A stretch of DNA of 64,000 bases, from NCBI GenBank assembly GCA_030248195.1, contig JASAND010028503.1, forward strand, positions 1 through 64,000. Reading direction: 5' to 3'. The DNA is from Trissonchulus latispiculum. Its lineage: Eukaryota; Nematoda; Enoplea; Enoplida; Ironidae. The notes beneath the pieces are model-generated. The model saw nothing but the letters and a program-made list of their open reading frames with translations, had not been told where the DNA came from and did not search any database. Positions 1-11,059 of the stretch are shown piece after piece. Within the stretch, counting starts at the first letter, position 1; the number at the start of each line of letters is the position of its first letter. Both the position numbers and the translations under genes were made by a program.

Positions 1-75
1 CTTCATTACACATGCATAGCACCGAACGATCGGCATTTAACAACTAATTGTTATAACAGTATTCTATGTAAAACC

Positions 76-472
76 AAGAGTACATAATAACTAAGAGTGT
101 GACAAGCGTCCCACTCTTAGTTATTAGGCTGAAGACATCATCTGCACAATAACGGCCTACCCTCCCCCACAACTGAGTACCTGGTGACCCCCCCCACAAC
201 TGAGTACCAGGTACACAATTGTGTAGCAGCACTCGCTTGTATGTTTACATGTTGAAGCTCAAAAGTGGCCAGCTGCTGATAGAATGTTTTTGGCTTCGAC
301 ATGTAAACATACAAGCGAGTGCTGCTACACAATTGTGTACCTGGTACTCAGTTGTGGGGGGGTCACTAGGTACTCAGTTGTGGGGGGGTAGGCCGTTATT
401 GTGCAGATGATGTCTTCAGCCTAATAACTAAAAGTGGGACGCTTGTCACACTCTTAGTTATTATGTACTCAT
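76..472. mobile_element. Foldback element, AAGAGTACATAATA family
   Basis: The two arms are near-complete reverse complements and meet at a loop of roughly 50 bases near 250-300. The ends carry the AAGAGTACATAATA signature. Flanks TGTAAAACC and GGTAAAACT fit a 9-bp duplication with two changes. The stem holds G/C runs and repeated CACAACTGAGTACC units. Short ORFs on both strands here are reflections of the palindrome, not genes. Confidence 0.75.
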
Positions 473-1281
473 GGTAAAACTTAGTGTTAACACGACAAAA
501 GCGTTTGGCTTCAAGTAGCTCTTAAACCTTAAAGTAGTCTTTAAACCATTATGCAATGAGCAAACGGAACGCAAGAGCACAAATACGATAAACTAATAAA
601 ATAATAATGAGCGACTGCAGGTCTGGTGCCCAGGCCAGATCGAATCGATCGAATTGCTTATTCGTTGACATCAGTTTCATTCCACAAAATTCATTCATTA
701 GTCCATCTTCTGAATGGTGGGATCAATGCTTATGTGAAGCAGACTGTCCAAATGGTCAACAATAGGTATTACGAAAGAACCAGATACTAGAAGCATTAAT
801 GTGGCAAACAGACAAATGCTTGGCGGGTGGTTTCATCCCCAGAGGTTTCAAACTAGTGGCGTACAGTAGGGTTGGCCCTAGTGACTAATCAGTAGTGTTG
901 GGATTGGCCGAAATTTTTCTTGGTTGGCTTGGCTTAGCTTGGCCAGAGTTTGAAGTTGGCCAGCCAATTGGCCGTTGATTGGCCGTTAACAGTTGGATTT
1001 CCGTAAGCCATTGGTCGTTGTTTAGCTATTGGCCTCTGCTGACTAGTTGGAATTTACTATTTTGATTCGTCTACCATGCCTTATGTATTATGCGTCAACT
1101 TCATTAAACTTTATTCAAAATAGTTTTCCCAAACGTTTCGTTCCGATCTTGTTTCAATTATGCCGGAGTACTGTAATGATTTGATGCGACGTTGACCAAT
1201 AGACAAATTTAAAGACTAAGTTGTCTACATAAAACTAAAAACCAAGCCGCATTTGAAATTTGCATGTAATTAAGTTGTTAA
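473..1281. other. Flank left of the giant element, no gene seen
   Basis: There is no convincing exon on either strand. About 890-1040 contains a TTGGCC-rich stretch related to copies at 22824-22985 and 33180-33290. Confidence 0.5.
890..1040. repeat. TTGGCC-rich dispersed repeat, copy 1
   Basis: Iterated TTGGCC and GGCCAATGGCC-type words are preceded by a TTGGCTTGGCTTAGC segment that recurs, in reverse complement, in the copy at 22824-22985. It is probably a MITE family or an expanded palindromic minisatellite. Confidence 0.5.
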
Positions 1282-1331
1282 AAATTAAGCTAACTAGGTA
1301 AGATAATTGAGTACGGACGTATGGAAAAGTT
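1282..1331 (+). repeat. Left copy of 50-bp flanking direct repeat (TSD)
   Basis: This copy begins AAATTAAGCT and ends TGGAAAAGTT. It is identical over all 50 bases to 30887-30936 and sits directly against the left terminal inverted repeat. It is best read as a target-site duplication made on insertion; a recombination core left by site-specific integration is the alternative. Confidence 0.85.
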
Positions 1332-1355
1332 TGGCGAGCATTTGGTGTGTCACCT
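1332..1355 (+). repeat. Left terminal inverted repeat
   Basis: It reads TGGCGAGCATTTGG and then TGTGTCACCT. A second copy of the inner part, ATTGGTGTGTCACC, follows at about 1373-1386 in the same orientation, so the left end has a doubled core. Confidence 0.85.
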
Positions 1356-1837
1356 GCTCATTTCTTTCGTCAATTGGTGTGTCACCTTTTTTCTTTTTTT
1401 TCTAATTCTCTTTTCGGTCGTTTTTCTGTGGTTTATTCTTTTTATTAGCTCTTCTTTTTATTAGCAGATGCACTAGAAAACCAAGAAAACGGGAATTTCA
1501 CCTTATTTTGTTTTTGTTTTATCCTTTGTGTTTTTTCTTTTCGGAAACTAGAAACTTCTAGGGAACTCATATTTTGTGATAATTTTAGGTATTTACTGTT
1601 ATATTTTTGTCTAAGCTTCTTTGTAAGTTGTTTTGTTTTTCTTCTTTTTCTCTTTTTTACTTGGCTTTACGTAATTACTTCTGTTTACTTCTGCAACAAA
1701 TACGGTGTAAAGGGCAATTGGTAAATGTTTTCACAAATGTTAGCTAATATATGGCTTTACGTTTTCTAATAATTTGGCAAAGTTCTTTAAGTGTTTGGGT
1801 GAGCGACTTGTTACAGGTGTTCATAGGTGTAACGGGT

Positions 1838-2001
1838 TGTTTTTGGGCGAGCGAGAAATTCTTGTCACAGGATAGGTGTAACGGGGTAGGAAGGGGGAGG
1901 GGGGAGATTGAGATGATTTCCTTCAGTCTTCACGAAATCATAGATGGGGTCGGGGGAATTTGGTCCATGACAAAAAATTTTTCGTCAAATTTCTATTTTA
2001 C
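1838..2001 (+). repeat. Left subterminal direct repeat, copy A
   Basis: This 164-bp block aligns without gaps to 3653-3816 at a constant offset of 1815 and with few substitutions. It contains the TAGGTGTAACGGGG motif. The overlapping short ORF is repeated in both copies, but I see no support for it as a gene. Confidence 0.75.
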
Positions 2002-2029
2002 CCATAGGTGTAATTGGGGGAGGGTTGGG

Positions 2030-2530
2030 GGGGGGTAACCCCCCCAGCCATTTTTACAAACCCCCCCCCCAAAAAATTTTTGGGGGCCCCCGGCCCCCCC
2101 CCCCCAACTGGGGGGGGGGGGGTAGTCGCGCCGAAGGCGCGAAAAATTGGCCAAAAATAGGGTATTTTTAGGGCAAATTCTGCAAAATTTTTCAAAAAAG
2201 TCCAAATTTTTGGCGTAAAGTGTTTATTAGTGCGAGAAATACACGTTTTTAACGGTTTTATGGACTTTCTGGCTCAATATTGACCTTAATTTAGACTTAG
2301 AAACATGTTGGCAATCAAGTTTTCGAGTTTAAAACCCCTGTCTAATGTCAAAATTACTTCATAGTTGAATGTTTTTTGGCATTAGCAATGGCTGAAAATG
2401 CGATTTTTGACATAAAAATAGAAAAATTTTTTTGGGGGAGGTTTGGGGGGGTCGTGGGGGGGTTTGGGGGGGTCTAAAAAGGGGGCCCCCCCAAAATGCC
2501 GGGGGAGGGGGCCCCCCCAAACCCAAATCC
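2030..2530. repeat. G/C homopolymer-rich subterminal block
   Basis: Long runs of G and C alternate in an otherwise AT-rich setting (for example about 2025-2120 and 2435-2530). The runs form short inverted repeats. Copy number in the homopolymers is likely to be unreliable in an assembly. ORFs on both strands here are low complexity and not credible. Confidence 0.6.
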
Positions 2531-2534
2531 CCGT

Positions 2535-2784
2535 TACACCTATGATTTTACCTAATTTTTGCAATGAAAACCTGGGGAGAGAGGTTGCCAAAATGATGTT
2601 TTTTGCGGTAATGGTGGCTATTGTAAATTTTGGAAACATTTTGAAAAAATTTCTAGAGGCTGAAAATGTGATGGTGCCATAGGTGTACGGAGTCGAATCT
2701 GTCTCCAAAATTTCGAGGGTGGGGTCGGCACTCTTGTATTTGGAGGGAGGGGTCCCCCCCAACTCCCCCCGAGGTACACCTATG
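2535..2784. repeat. TACACCTATG subterminal motif cluster
   Basis: TACACCTATG occurs at 2535 and 2775, and its reverse complement CATAGGTGTA at 1822, 2003 and 2678. Close variants occur near 1872 and 3687. Similar words recur at the right end at about 27799, 28679, 29107 and 29494. Shared subterminal words are typical transposase-binding candidates, but here that role is inferred. Confidence 0.5.
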
Positions 2785-3652
2785 CGTAGTACGTATTTAT
2801 TTGTATTTTTGACCCTGTCGCTCCGTCCGCCAACTGACCTAGTAAATTTTAAACACCTAAAAAAGCTCAGCGTACGTAACAAATGTAACAGATTCCTCTC
2901 CTCCAATCGAAAATCGGGCGTGGGGCATCGCCAGAGTGAAAAATTTCTAAAGTCTAAAATTGTTTTGTTTTTTACTATTTTATTTAGTTCGTAACGACTG
3001 AACCTAAAAATATTGAGTATGTCTACAGTAAATTTTACAAATACTATTTGTTACTTCTAACTTCTAAAATTTTTTTGCACTTTTTGGTAGACAGAACGTT
3101 TAGGGGGCTTTGTTAAAATAGTTTACGTACATGCGCCGAGCTTTTTGAACAGTGAAAAATTTGTAACGTCTAAATTTGCTTTTTTTCCGATTTATGGCAG
3201 AGACGACGTTTAGTGGAAAAAAACATACGTACGTTCGCCGAGCTTTTCTATGAATTTAACATCCCGAAAATTCGTTGTCGTTTTATGCAATGCTCGTGTT
3301 TGCTAAATTTTTTTGTTTTTGGACTGGGAAAAAGTTTTGGCAGAGACGACGTTTAGTGGAAAAAACATACGTACGTTCGCTGAGCTTTTGAAAGAATTTA
3401 ATATATAGTAGGTGAGTTGGCTTTGCCAGCGACTTTTCAGCTGGGACTGTAATTTTTTTGTGGTTTGTGTTTGACGTCTTTTTACTATCTTATTTTCTGT
3501 TTTAAGTAACTTCCGAAAATTCGTTGTCGGTTTATACCATGCTCGCGTTTGCTAATTTACTGGGCATAAAAATGTTGACTATGTCTGCAGTAAATTTTAC
3601 ACATAGTTTTTGTTGTTTTGCCGTGTTTCAAATTTTTCTAATTTTCGAGGGG

Positions 3653-3816
3653 TGTTTTTGGGCGAGCGAGAAATTCTTGTCACAGGATAGGTGTAACGGG
3701 GTAGGAAGGGGGAGGCGGGAGATTGAGATAATTTCCTTCAGTCTTCACGAAATCATAGATGGGGTCGGAGGAATTTGGTCCATGACAAAAAATTTTTCGT
3801 CAGCTTTCTATTTTAC
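3653..3816 (+). repeat. Left subterminal direct repeat, copy B
   Basis: This is the second copy of the block at 1838-2001. The sequence between the copies is rich in other short repeats: several CATACGTACGTTCGC-GAGCTTT units near 3121, 3219, 3361 and 3829, and two copies of GGCAGAGACGACGTTTAGTG near 3197 and 3339. Confidence 0.75.
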
Positions 3817-4403
3817 GTTTAGTTGAAAAAAAACATACGTACGTTCGCTGAGCTTTACTATGAATTTAATATGTAGTACGTGAGTTGTTGTAGGCAACGA
3901 GTTTTCTGCCGGGACTGTAATTTATTTTTTGTTTGTGTTTGACGTTTTTTAACTTTCCTATTTTTTGTCTTAACTTTGCCGAGCTTTTTTACGTATATAT
4001 TTACTAAAAACTGTTGGTAATGTGTAGTTACAATTAAAATTTTGAAGAACGACAAAACAGGAAAAAGTATTTGTAAAATTTAGTGTAGACATAGTCAATA
4101 TTTTTAGGGCCAGTCGCTACGAGAGCCATTTCATTTAGTAAGTATTAAGCACGTGAAACAGGTCAATGTATGTACGTATCAAAAATCGGGAGGGGGACAT
4201 GTCAAAATTCTCTCTTTTTCGACAGCGAAAAATTTCTAATGTCTTAAATTTTGTTTACGTCTGAATACAAAATAGCATACCTATGTTCTTTTTTTTACTT
4301 TTTACTTTAATCATAAGCTTTAAACTATAGCTAACGAAAAAATACAATAGGTAAATACTTCTTCGGGAAGGGACGTCCCTGCCAAAGCAGAAATGCCAAA
4401 AAT

Positions 4404-4896
4404 ATGACAATCAACACAAAAGGCATAGCTAGGCTGTTTAGAGTGATGACGACTGTAGCATTTACAGAAGAAGACATCGTTAAAGTAGTAATCGAAGGAT
4501 ACTCTACTTTAAACGATACAACGAGTATGGATCTAAAATTTAGTTTATGGAAAAGAGCAAAAGAAAGTAAAATAAGCATTCTATAAAAATAATTTTTGTC
4601 TTTTTAGTTTTCTCGAAACAAAACTACATCGGCATATATAAACAGTAAATTTAGTTTTTACTTTTCTAGGAGAACGATTTGTACGAGAAGCAATACGAAT
4701 TCTACAGATTTCTTCGGAACAACGCCGCAATAGTAAACATAATCTTTTGTTCGCATTATGTGAGCAACAAAAATTATTGTCTTCACAGAGCAAAATTTGG
4801 TTTTTTCAATCTTTTCCACGTATTGTCTTTACAACCTTTGCAGAATCGAAAACCGGTTTAAATTCTTTTACGCAATCTGAACCCTTTTGCGAATAA
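4404..4896 (+). CDS. Small two-exon gene of the giant element
   Basis: Exons are 4404-4566 and 4670-4896. The donor GTAAAA and acceptor TTTTCTAG join in phase 1 to give 129 aa ending at TAA. The first exon carries a plausible folded segment (GIARLFRVMTTVAFTEEDIV) and the second is basic, then hydrophobic (LLFALCEQQKLL). The ATG at 4404 was chosen because the frame stays open upstream to about 4335 without another ATG, so a further 5' exon is possible. No family is recognised. It lies upstream of the 16-exon gene in the same orientation. Retention of frame across the junction is the main evidence. Confidence 0.45.
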
Positions 4897-5579
4897 ATTT
4901 TTAATTTTTTAGTACGTATATACTAAACGAGATTTTTTTCTAATACCAATATATGTTTTGTACGTAAATACTGAACAGGTAAAAGCCAGAACAATCACTA
5001 CTACAAATTGCGCCTACCTGAAATACGTATGTTATTTGTTCTTGAAATACTACGAGGATAAGTGACGCTTTTTCGGATATACTCCTTCGTGGGACTTGCC
5101 CTTCCCGAATTTGTGTTGTGTCCAGCAATTTTTGGTCTCATGGCTCGTACGCCCATTTTTCAATAAATTTTTGTAGTTCAACGAATCCTATCAAAAAATT
5201 TGAAAAACTACACGAAACAGAAACATTTCTTTGGTTGTGGGGAGCCCAGCCTCCACATTCTCAGTGAAATTTTTCATTTCGCTTTTTTTGTGGCTATGCT
5301 AGCAATTGTACGTACATTGCTATATAGTTCTTTCTGCTCTTGTCCTTTCAATACTTCATTGCATAATTAATCTAGTCGTACGTACATAGTAACATTAAGG
5401 AGAAGTTCAGCTTGGCGCTTCTTTTCCTTGTCGTCCAACTAATATCTAGCCCTTTATGCACTTCTTCTTTTATGATACTTCGTACTATGAGAGAATTTTA
5501 CACCTTCTTTTGTACACCGTTGTAATAGAAAAAATAACAGTAAACTTTCAAACATTTCTTTTTGTATTTAGAAAGGAGA
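4897..5579. other. Intergenic region, possible promoter
   Basis: AT-rich sequence with no exon found. The ATG of the next gene follows an acceptor-like TTTGTATTTAG at 5561-5571, so its 5' leader may contain an intron. Confidence 0.35.
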
Positions 5580-8500
5580 ATGTCCAAACATAGCAATGCG
5601 CCATCAGCCAGTGCAACAACTGTTGAGGTGGATGAAGAAGCATCTAGTTCGCTAGAAAAGGGTGAAGGACGAGATACTTCGCTAAAAAAGGGTCTATCAG
5701 TAAAGAAGCCGTCTGGAATTCAGCCGAAATCGACAGTGAAATCATCTTCTGAAGCGAACAAGGAAAGTGATGGCGGTGGACGTACTAGTTCCAATGGATC
5801 TTCAACCAAGGCGGATTCCAAAGGTGAGTCTAATTGTTTAAGAAATAAATTTTTAAGTATCGTGTAAATATGAATTTTCTTGACAACAAATATAAACAAT
5901 CGTGCAGAGAGAACGTATTCATATATATATAGTAGTTCTGTCGTTCCTATTTATTAGTATATCTACTTGAAATGTACTTAAAGTACATTTGGTCGTTTCT
6001 AGTAACAGTCGAAAAGGAAGAAATTGCTGGTTTTATGGACAAGTTGAAAGATCTAATTGCAAGAGGAAAGGTGAATCCGAAATGTGTCAGTGCTATGTTA
6101 GAACAAAAGGATTCTTCATCAGTTGCCAGACCCTCTTCGAGCAGTCTATTCCAGAAAGCAGCCAGCGACATGGAACAAGATGGGAGGCGTGGTGACATTC
6201 AAAAGAGTAAGGAAATAAATAATAGTCAGGAAAAAGTTAACACTAAGAAAATATTTCTTTTGCGCTGGTACTTTTTTGCTTGCTACTGGAGCCATTTTTG
6301 TAAATTTGTGTGGTAGTAGCTGAAAGAATTTTCATTTGAACTTTACAGTTATATTCTGATTAAATTTTCAATTTAGAACAAAAGGATTCTCCACCAGCTG
6401 CTCAAGCCTCTTCCAGTACTTTGTTCGAGAAAGGAAGCAGTGCATTGGATGAAGAAGGGAGGCGTGGTGATATTCAAAACAGTAAGGAATTAAATAATAC
6501 TCAGGAAAAAGTTAACAATAAGAAAATATTTCTTTTGCGCTGGTACTTTTTTGCTTGCTACTGGAGCCATTTTTGTAGATTTGTCTGGTAGTAGCTGAAA
6601 GAATTTTCATGTGAACTTTTCAGTTATATTCAGATTAAATTTTCAATTTAGACGAAAAGGATTCTGAACCAGCTGGTGATGCCTGTTCCAGTACTTTGTT
6701 CGAGAAAGGAAACAGTGCTTTGGATGAAGAAGGGAGACCTGCTGCAATTGAAATCAGTAAGCAAACTCATAGTATTGAATGGAAAAATTTAGAACATTAA
6801 AATTTTGTTTTTGTTCATTTTTTGTTTATTGCTAGACGCATTCTTGTCGATTTGTCACGTAAAAGCGTTACGCTCCGAAGAAATTTTCAGTATTCTTCGT
6901 TTTGATTTTTCCATTTTCCTTTCATTTCAGAAATATTTCACTTACATAAATTCATTTCTAGGTAAAAAAGATCAAGCTTCCCTTACAAAAATGGTTCCTG
7001 CGCCACCAGAGAAGATGAAACATTCTTCTGAGAAAGGAAGCAGTGCTTCTGATGGTGAAGGGAGACGTGCTGAAATTGAGAACAGTATGCGTATTCATAG
7101 TATTGAAATTAAAAGTTTTGAACATAAGAATTTTGTTTTTGTTCATTTTTCTTTCTTGGTAGACGCATTTTTGTGGATTTGTCACGTAATAGCTACATGA
7201 CAATATTCTTTTTCGGATTTTATTTATTTCTAATTCATACTGTAGCAAGCCTTTTCTTGTTACTGGAAGAATCGTGTCCCTTAACTTTTACGTTTTATTC
7301 TACCGAAGTTATCAATATTTCTTTCGTTTTTTTTCTTTGTTGCTATTCGTAGTTATTTGACGTTTATAAATTAATTTTTAGTCGATGAGCCTCAATCATC
7401 CTCTTCTGTCACAGTTTCTGAATCCTCTGACAAGATCCCATTTTCTGCTTCTGTGATTCCTTCTGCTGGTACTAATATTGACTACAGAGAATCCTTTGCT
7501 TTTTTATTAAAAAATGAATTATATTGTTATACATGTGTATAATTTTTTCTTTGCTTATCCCAAAGTTTAACTACCTCTATTTGCCTTCTCTGAACTATAC
7601 TTTTTTGTCGCTTTTTCAATTTCAGGAGATAGAGCAGAAACAGCTCCGAATATGCCATTGCATACAGAAGACGTAGCTAGTTCCAGCGATCCTGATGTTG
7701 AAATTTTGGAAGGTATATAGGATTTTTTACTATAATCCTTTATTTGTTTTTTTGAAATGTGTACATGTCGGAACGATAATTCAGTACGTCTAAAAAGAGG
7801 CAGTTTGTTCTGCCTAATTGTGTGCTATGAGTGTTGTCACAATAGTAGTATGTCATTCAAGTTAATGTACTTTTCTTTTTTGTTTAAGTTACTATTAAAT
7901 AAACATTATACTAAATAATAAAGACTTAAACTCGGTAAATTCAAGTTTAAACAAGTCAATATTAAGTTTTGTTTTATTGTATTTTAGAAACAAAAGGATC
8001 GAATGTCAGACAAACGGAAACCTGGGAAGAGAACAGACGAATAAGGGAAAAGTTCTGCTATCAGAGACTGCAGTCCCATTCGAAGAACAGCGTTCAGCAG
8101 AGAAAGATTCTGTGGGCATGTCAGAGGAGACAGGTGGGACGTTTAATGCAGATTTGACAGTTTCTGCGGGCAATTTTTGTTTTTTAAACTATTCTTTTTT
8201 GTGTTAATGTTCCGGTTTAAAAAAAGTATCATAACAATACTGCTAAATTTAGTTTTCGAAACATAGAAATCGAATATTGTGGGATTTATTATATGAAATC
8301 TAAAAATTTTTTCTATTGTTTTCAGTTCAATCAGGAACTGAACTGGACGAACAAAGCGAGCAGCCAGGAGTCGAAGTGCCAGAAAAAGTAGTTGAAGACT
8401 CCACCACCGAGAAACATGAAACGGGAGCCAACAGGTGTCAGTAAAGGAGAAGCCAGGTGCAGAGACAGGAGGAGAAGGAACAGTAGAAAATTCGAAGACT

Positions 8501-11059
8501 TCACCTGATGATACTGATGTTTTGGGTATTTCTTTACGCAATCATTCAGATTATATTAAATATAATTTTTTGTCTCTGTTTGTTTTTGTCAACTTTTTTT
8601 TTGTCAACATGGTCTCAACTTTACTATTAATTTGGAAAACAAGATTTCCAAAATAAATTACTAAATTTGACTTGGAAACAGTTAATAAGTTTTGGGGGCC
8701 GCAAGGAAACAGATATGTGCAAAGAGCAATTAGTTTTTTTTTCAGTGATCGTTTTACCGAAACTAACCAAAAATGATGTTGCTCGATGGTGTAGGAAAAA
8801 GAAAACAAAAAAGACCTCAGGTTAGCAAATACTAAATGATATTTTCAACGTTAAACTGTTTCCTTGCGTCGTTTAAATTTTGTATTAGTTTTCTGTTTTA
8901 TTATTTTCTATTTCAAAGTAGCTCTGTCTTTGTTTTTAGATAATGGAGCCGGCGAGAAATCAGGAAGTGAAGTGGAAAGTATAGATCCCCAGGATGAAGA
9001 TAAAGATTATGAACCATCTGATGATGGACAACATGTGCCATCCAAAGAAGGGGATACTGAGGGCAAGAAACGCGTAGAGAATTTAAAATATATATGGAAA
9101 AGCACAAATATTATAATGTAATGTTCGTTCCTGTTTACAGAATCGTTAATACAGAGACTCCAATATTTAATAAAGTATCCTGCTATCTGCATTTGTTTAT
9201 TATTTTTCATGCTAATGTTTTGTTCTTTTACTCTTTGGTTTTTAGCTGACTATCAACGCTTCGACGCTATTTGTAAAGCTGCGTATGATCGCATTCCCGT
9301 GATGAAGGGAGACAAAGAAAAATATAAGAACTTGCTTGATCGTCTGATCAGTTTTCTGAAAGAGCGAAAGCATTGCAATCAGTTGTTCAGAGATGTTGTC
9401 CGCGGAGAAAGCTCAGAGAGAGGTTAGTTTCAAAAACTTATTCCTTTTTTGTTTGCTTACTTCTACGGTTTTTTATCTTGTAAACAAATTTGTTTCTTTT
9501 TTGTGTATTATTTTCCCAAAGTATTACATTGATATCATATTATAATCATGTTCTTTTATATATTATTATGATTTAAAATTTTTCTTTATTCACTTTTCCG
9601 TTTCTTGTTTTAAAAAGTAGGGCATTTACTTGTTTTTCAGTTGAGGACTTCCTCTGGAGATATTCGAAAAGAGGTCTTCCTGGGCAAGTGCGTTTGCCGT
9701 ATCGATATCTGAAAGGTTTTTCTTTTTTCTGTCTATTTGAATATCTTCCCTTGTTTCTTTGATACTTTAATTTGAGTGGTTGCACTAGTTTTTCTGTTCT
9801 ACTTTTTCCTTTTATATTGTAGATTTTGTAGTTGTTTCCATTTCCACTTTTTCGATTTGTTTGTTTTTTTGTTTAGCTGATTGCTTGCTTGTAATGAAAA
9901 CGAATTAATAAATATGGACTCTTTCTTTTTCAGACTATATTCCTTCATCTGCGGGTCTTGGAACTCCTAAAAAGGCGGACTTTTCTCCGAATGCTGCTGG
10001 ATTAAAACGAAAGAAGCGAAAAATGGAAAACTTGGCCGAAAATTGTCAGCGTAAGCTCTTTTCATCTGTTCTCATTATTCTTTTTTGCGATTTTTATTTA
10101 TTTACTTTTTCGTTTCATGCTACTCGTTATAAAATTGCTGGTTCTTTTTTATATATTACTGTATTGTTAAATTTTTTTAAAACAAATTAATTTCTGACAA
10201 TAGATTGTGAAATTTTTATGATTTAGCTGGACCATCTGGTGCAAAGCAGACGAGGCGCCTATCCTGTGGTGGAGGACAGAAACAGCGAGTCGAGTCAAAC
10301 GAAAGAACGTCCTCAGGTGTTGCCGACACTGTTTCTGACCAGCATGAAGGTATTACTACAGATACTAGACAAAGCCAGCGACAAAATCGTCTTTTCTTTT
10401 GAAAAGGAGTATAATAAGTTATTGTTATAAAGAATATAACTCACTTGCAGTATTTTTAATGTATTGGTTCGTATTCCTTCAAACCAAGTATCATATACCA
10501 AACTTGCATGCCAGTTCATTATAATTTCTGTTACCATTTAGTAAGTATTATCACTTTTTCATATGATATAGAGCAGAATTGTTATTTTTTAAGTCCTTTT
10601 AGATAAGTATTATAGTTGTATTATATTTATTTTTGTTTTTATTTAGACAAAGGCCATATCAACTTAATGCCCAAAAAGGAAAAAATCCTCAATGGTAGTT
10701 TCGGAGAGTCTGCTTTCCGCTATCATTCTGTTGATCAATTTCGGGCTGGTGACATAGTGGTGACATCTCCGACCAATTATGCTGGAACAGAATGGATCGC
10801 CCGTGTCGAGAAAGTTTATCCTCATAGTGCCATGATTTCGCTTTCCTTTTTTCAAGGATCAACTTGTTTCCAGCCTTTATTCCAGACGAATTGTGAATGG
10901 TTTTCTTTGCCAGAAACCAAGAAGCTGTACAAAGCCTCTTGTGATGAGGTGCTCCTTGGTTTGAAGTGCCACACCAGATACATCGATGATGTTTTTACTT
11001 TGATTATTACTGATTCTTTTTATAATAAAATTGTTTCTTTTGTTGCTGATTCTGCCTAA
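5580..11059 (+). CDS. 16-exon acidic protein with globular C-terminus
   Basis: Exons: 5580-5823, 6003-6206, 6377-6481, 6652-6756, 6962-7084, 7382-7468, 7626-7712, 7988-8133, 8326-8525, 8746-8820, 8940-9062, 9246-9422, 9641-9715, 9934-10050, 10227-10349, 10647-11059. Every intron is phase 1. The product is about 800 aa. The N-terminal two thirds are Ser/Glu/Lys-rich and probably disordered, with four related units in exons 2-5 and a SUMO-interaction-like DPDVEILE in exon 7. Exon 14 has a basic LKRKKRKME stretch, a likely nuclear signal. The last exon codes a compact domain (AGDIVV, EWIARVEKV, CEWFSLPE), perhaps SH3- or BAH-like, which is inference. Exons 8 and 9 each need a one-base frame change to stay open, so the gene is either damaged or miscalled there. 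Intron 11 uses a GC donor. Family unknown. Confidence 0.6.
6003..7084 (+). repeat. Tandem exon-intron duplications in the 16-exon gene
   Basis: Exons 2 to 5 share a unit of the form S-S-LFEKGSSALDEEGRRGDI. The introns after exons 2 and 3 are almost identical over about 170 bp (for example TTTCTTTTGCGCTGGTAC in both), so the exon-intron unit of about 275 bp was duplicated recently. The introns after exons 4 and 5 form a second, more diverged pair. Confidence 0.8.

Noticed and set aside
138..410. Small genes on both strands at the window start
   Set aside because: They are mirror images across the palindrome of the foldback element at 76-472.
2382..2906. 174-codon ORF on the - strand
   Set aside because: It crosses G/C homopolymers, is proline/glycine low complexity and overlaps a + strand ORF of the same kind; there is no family signature.
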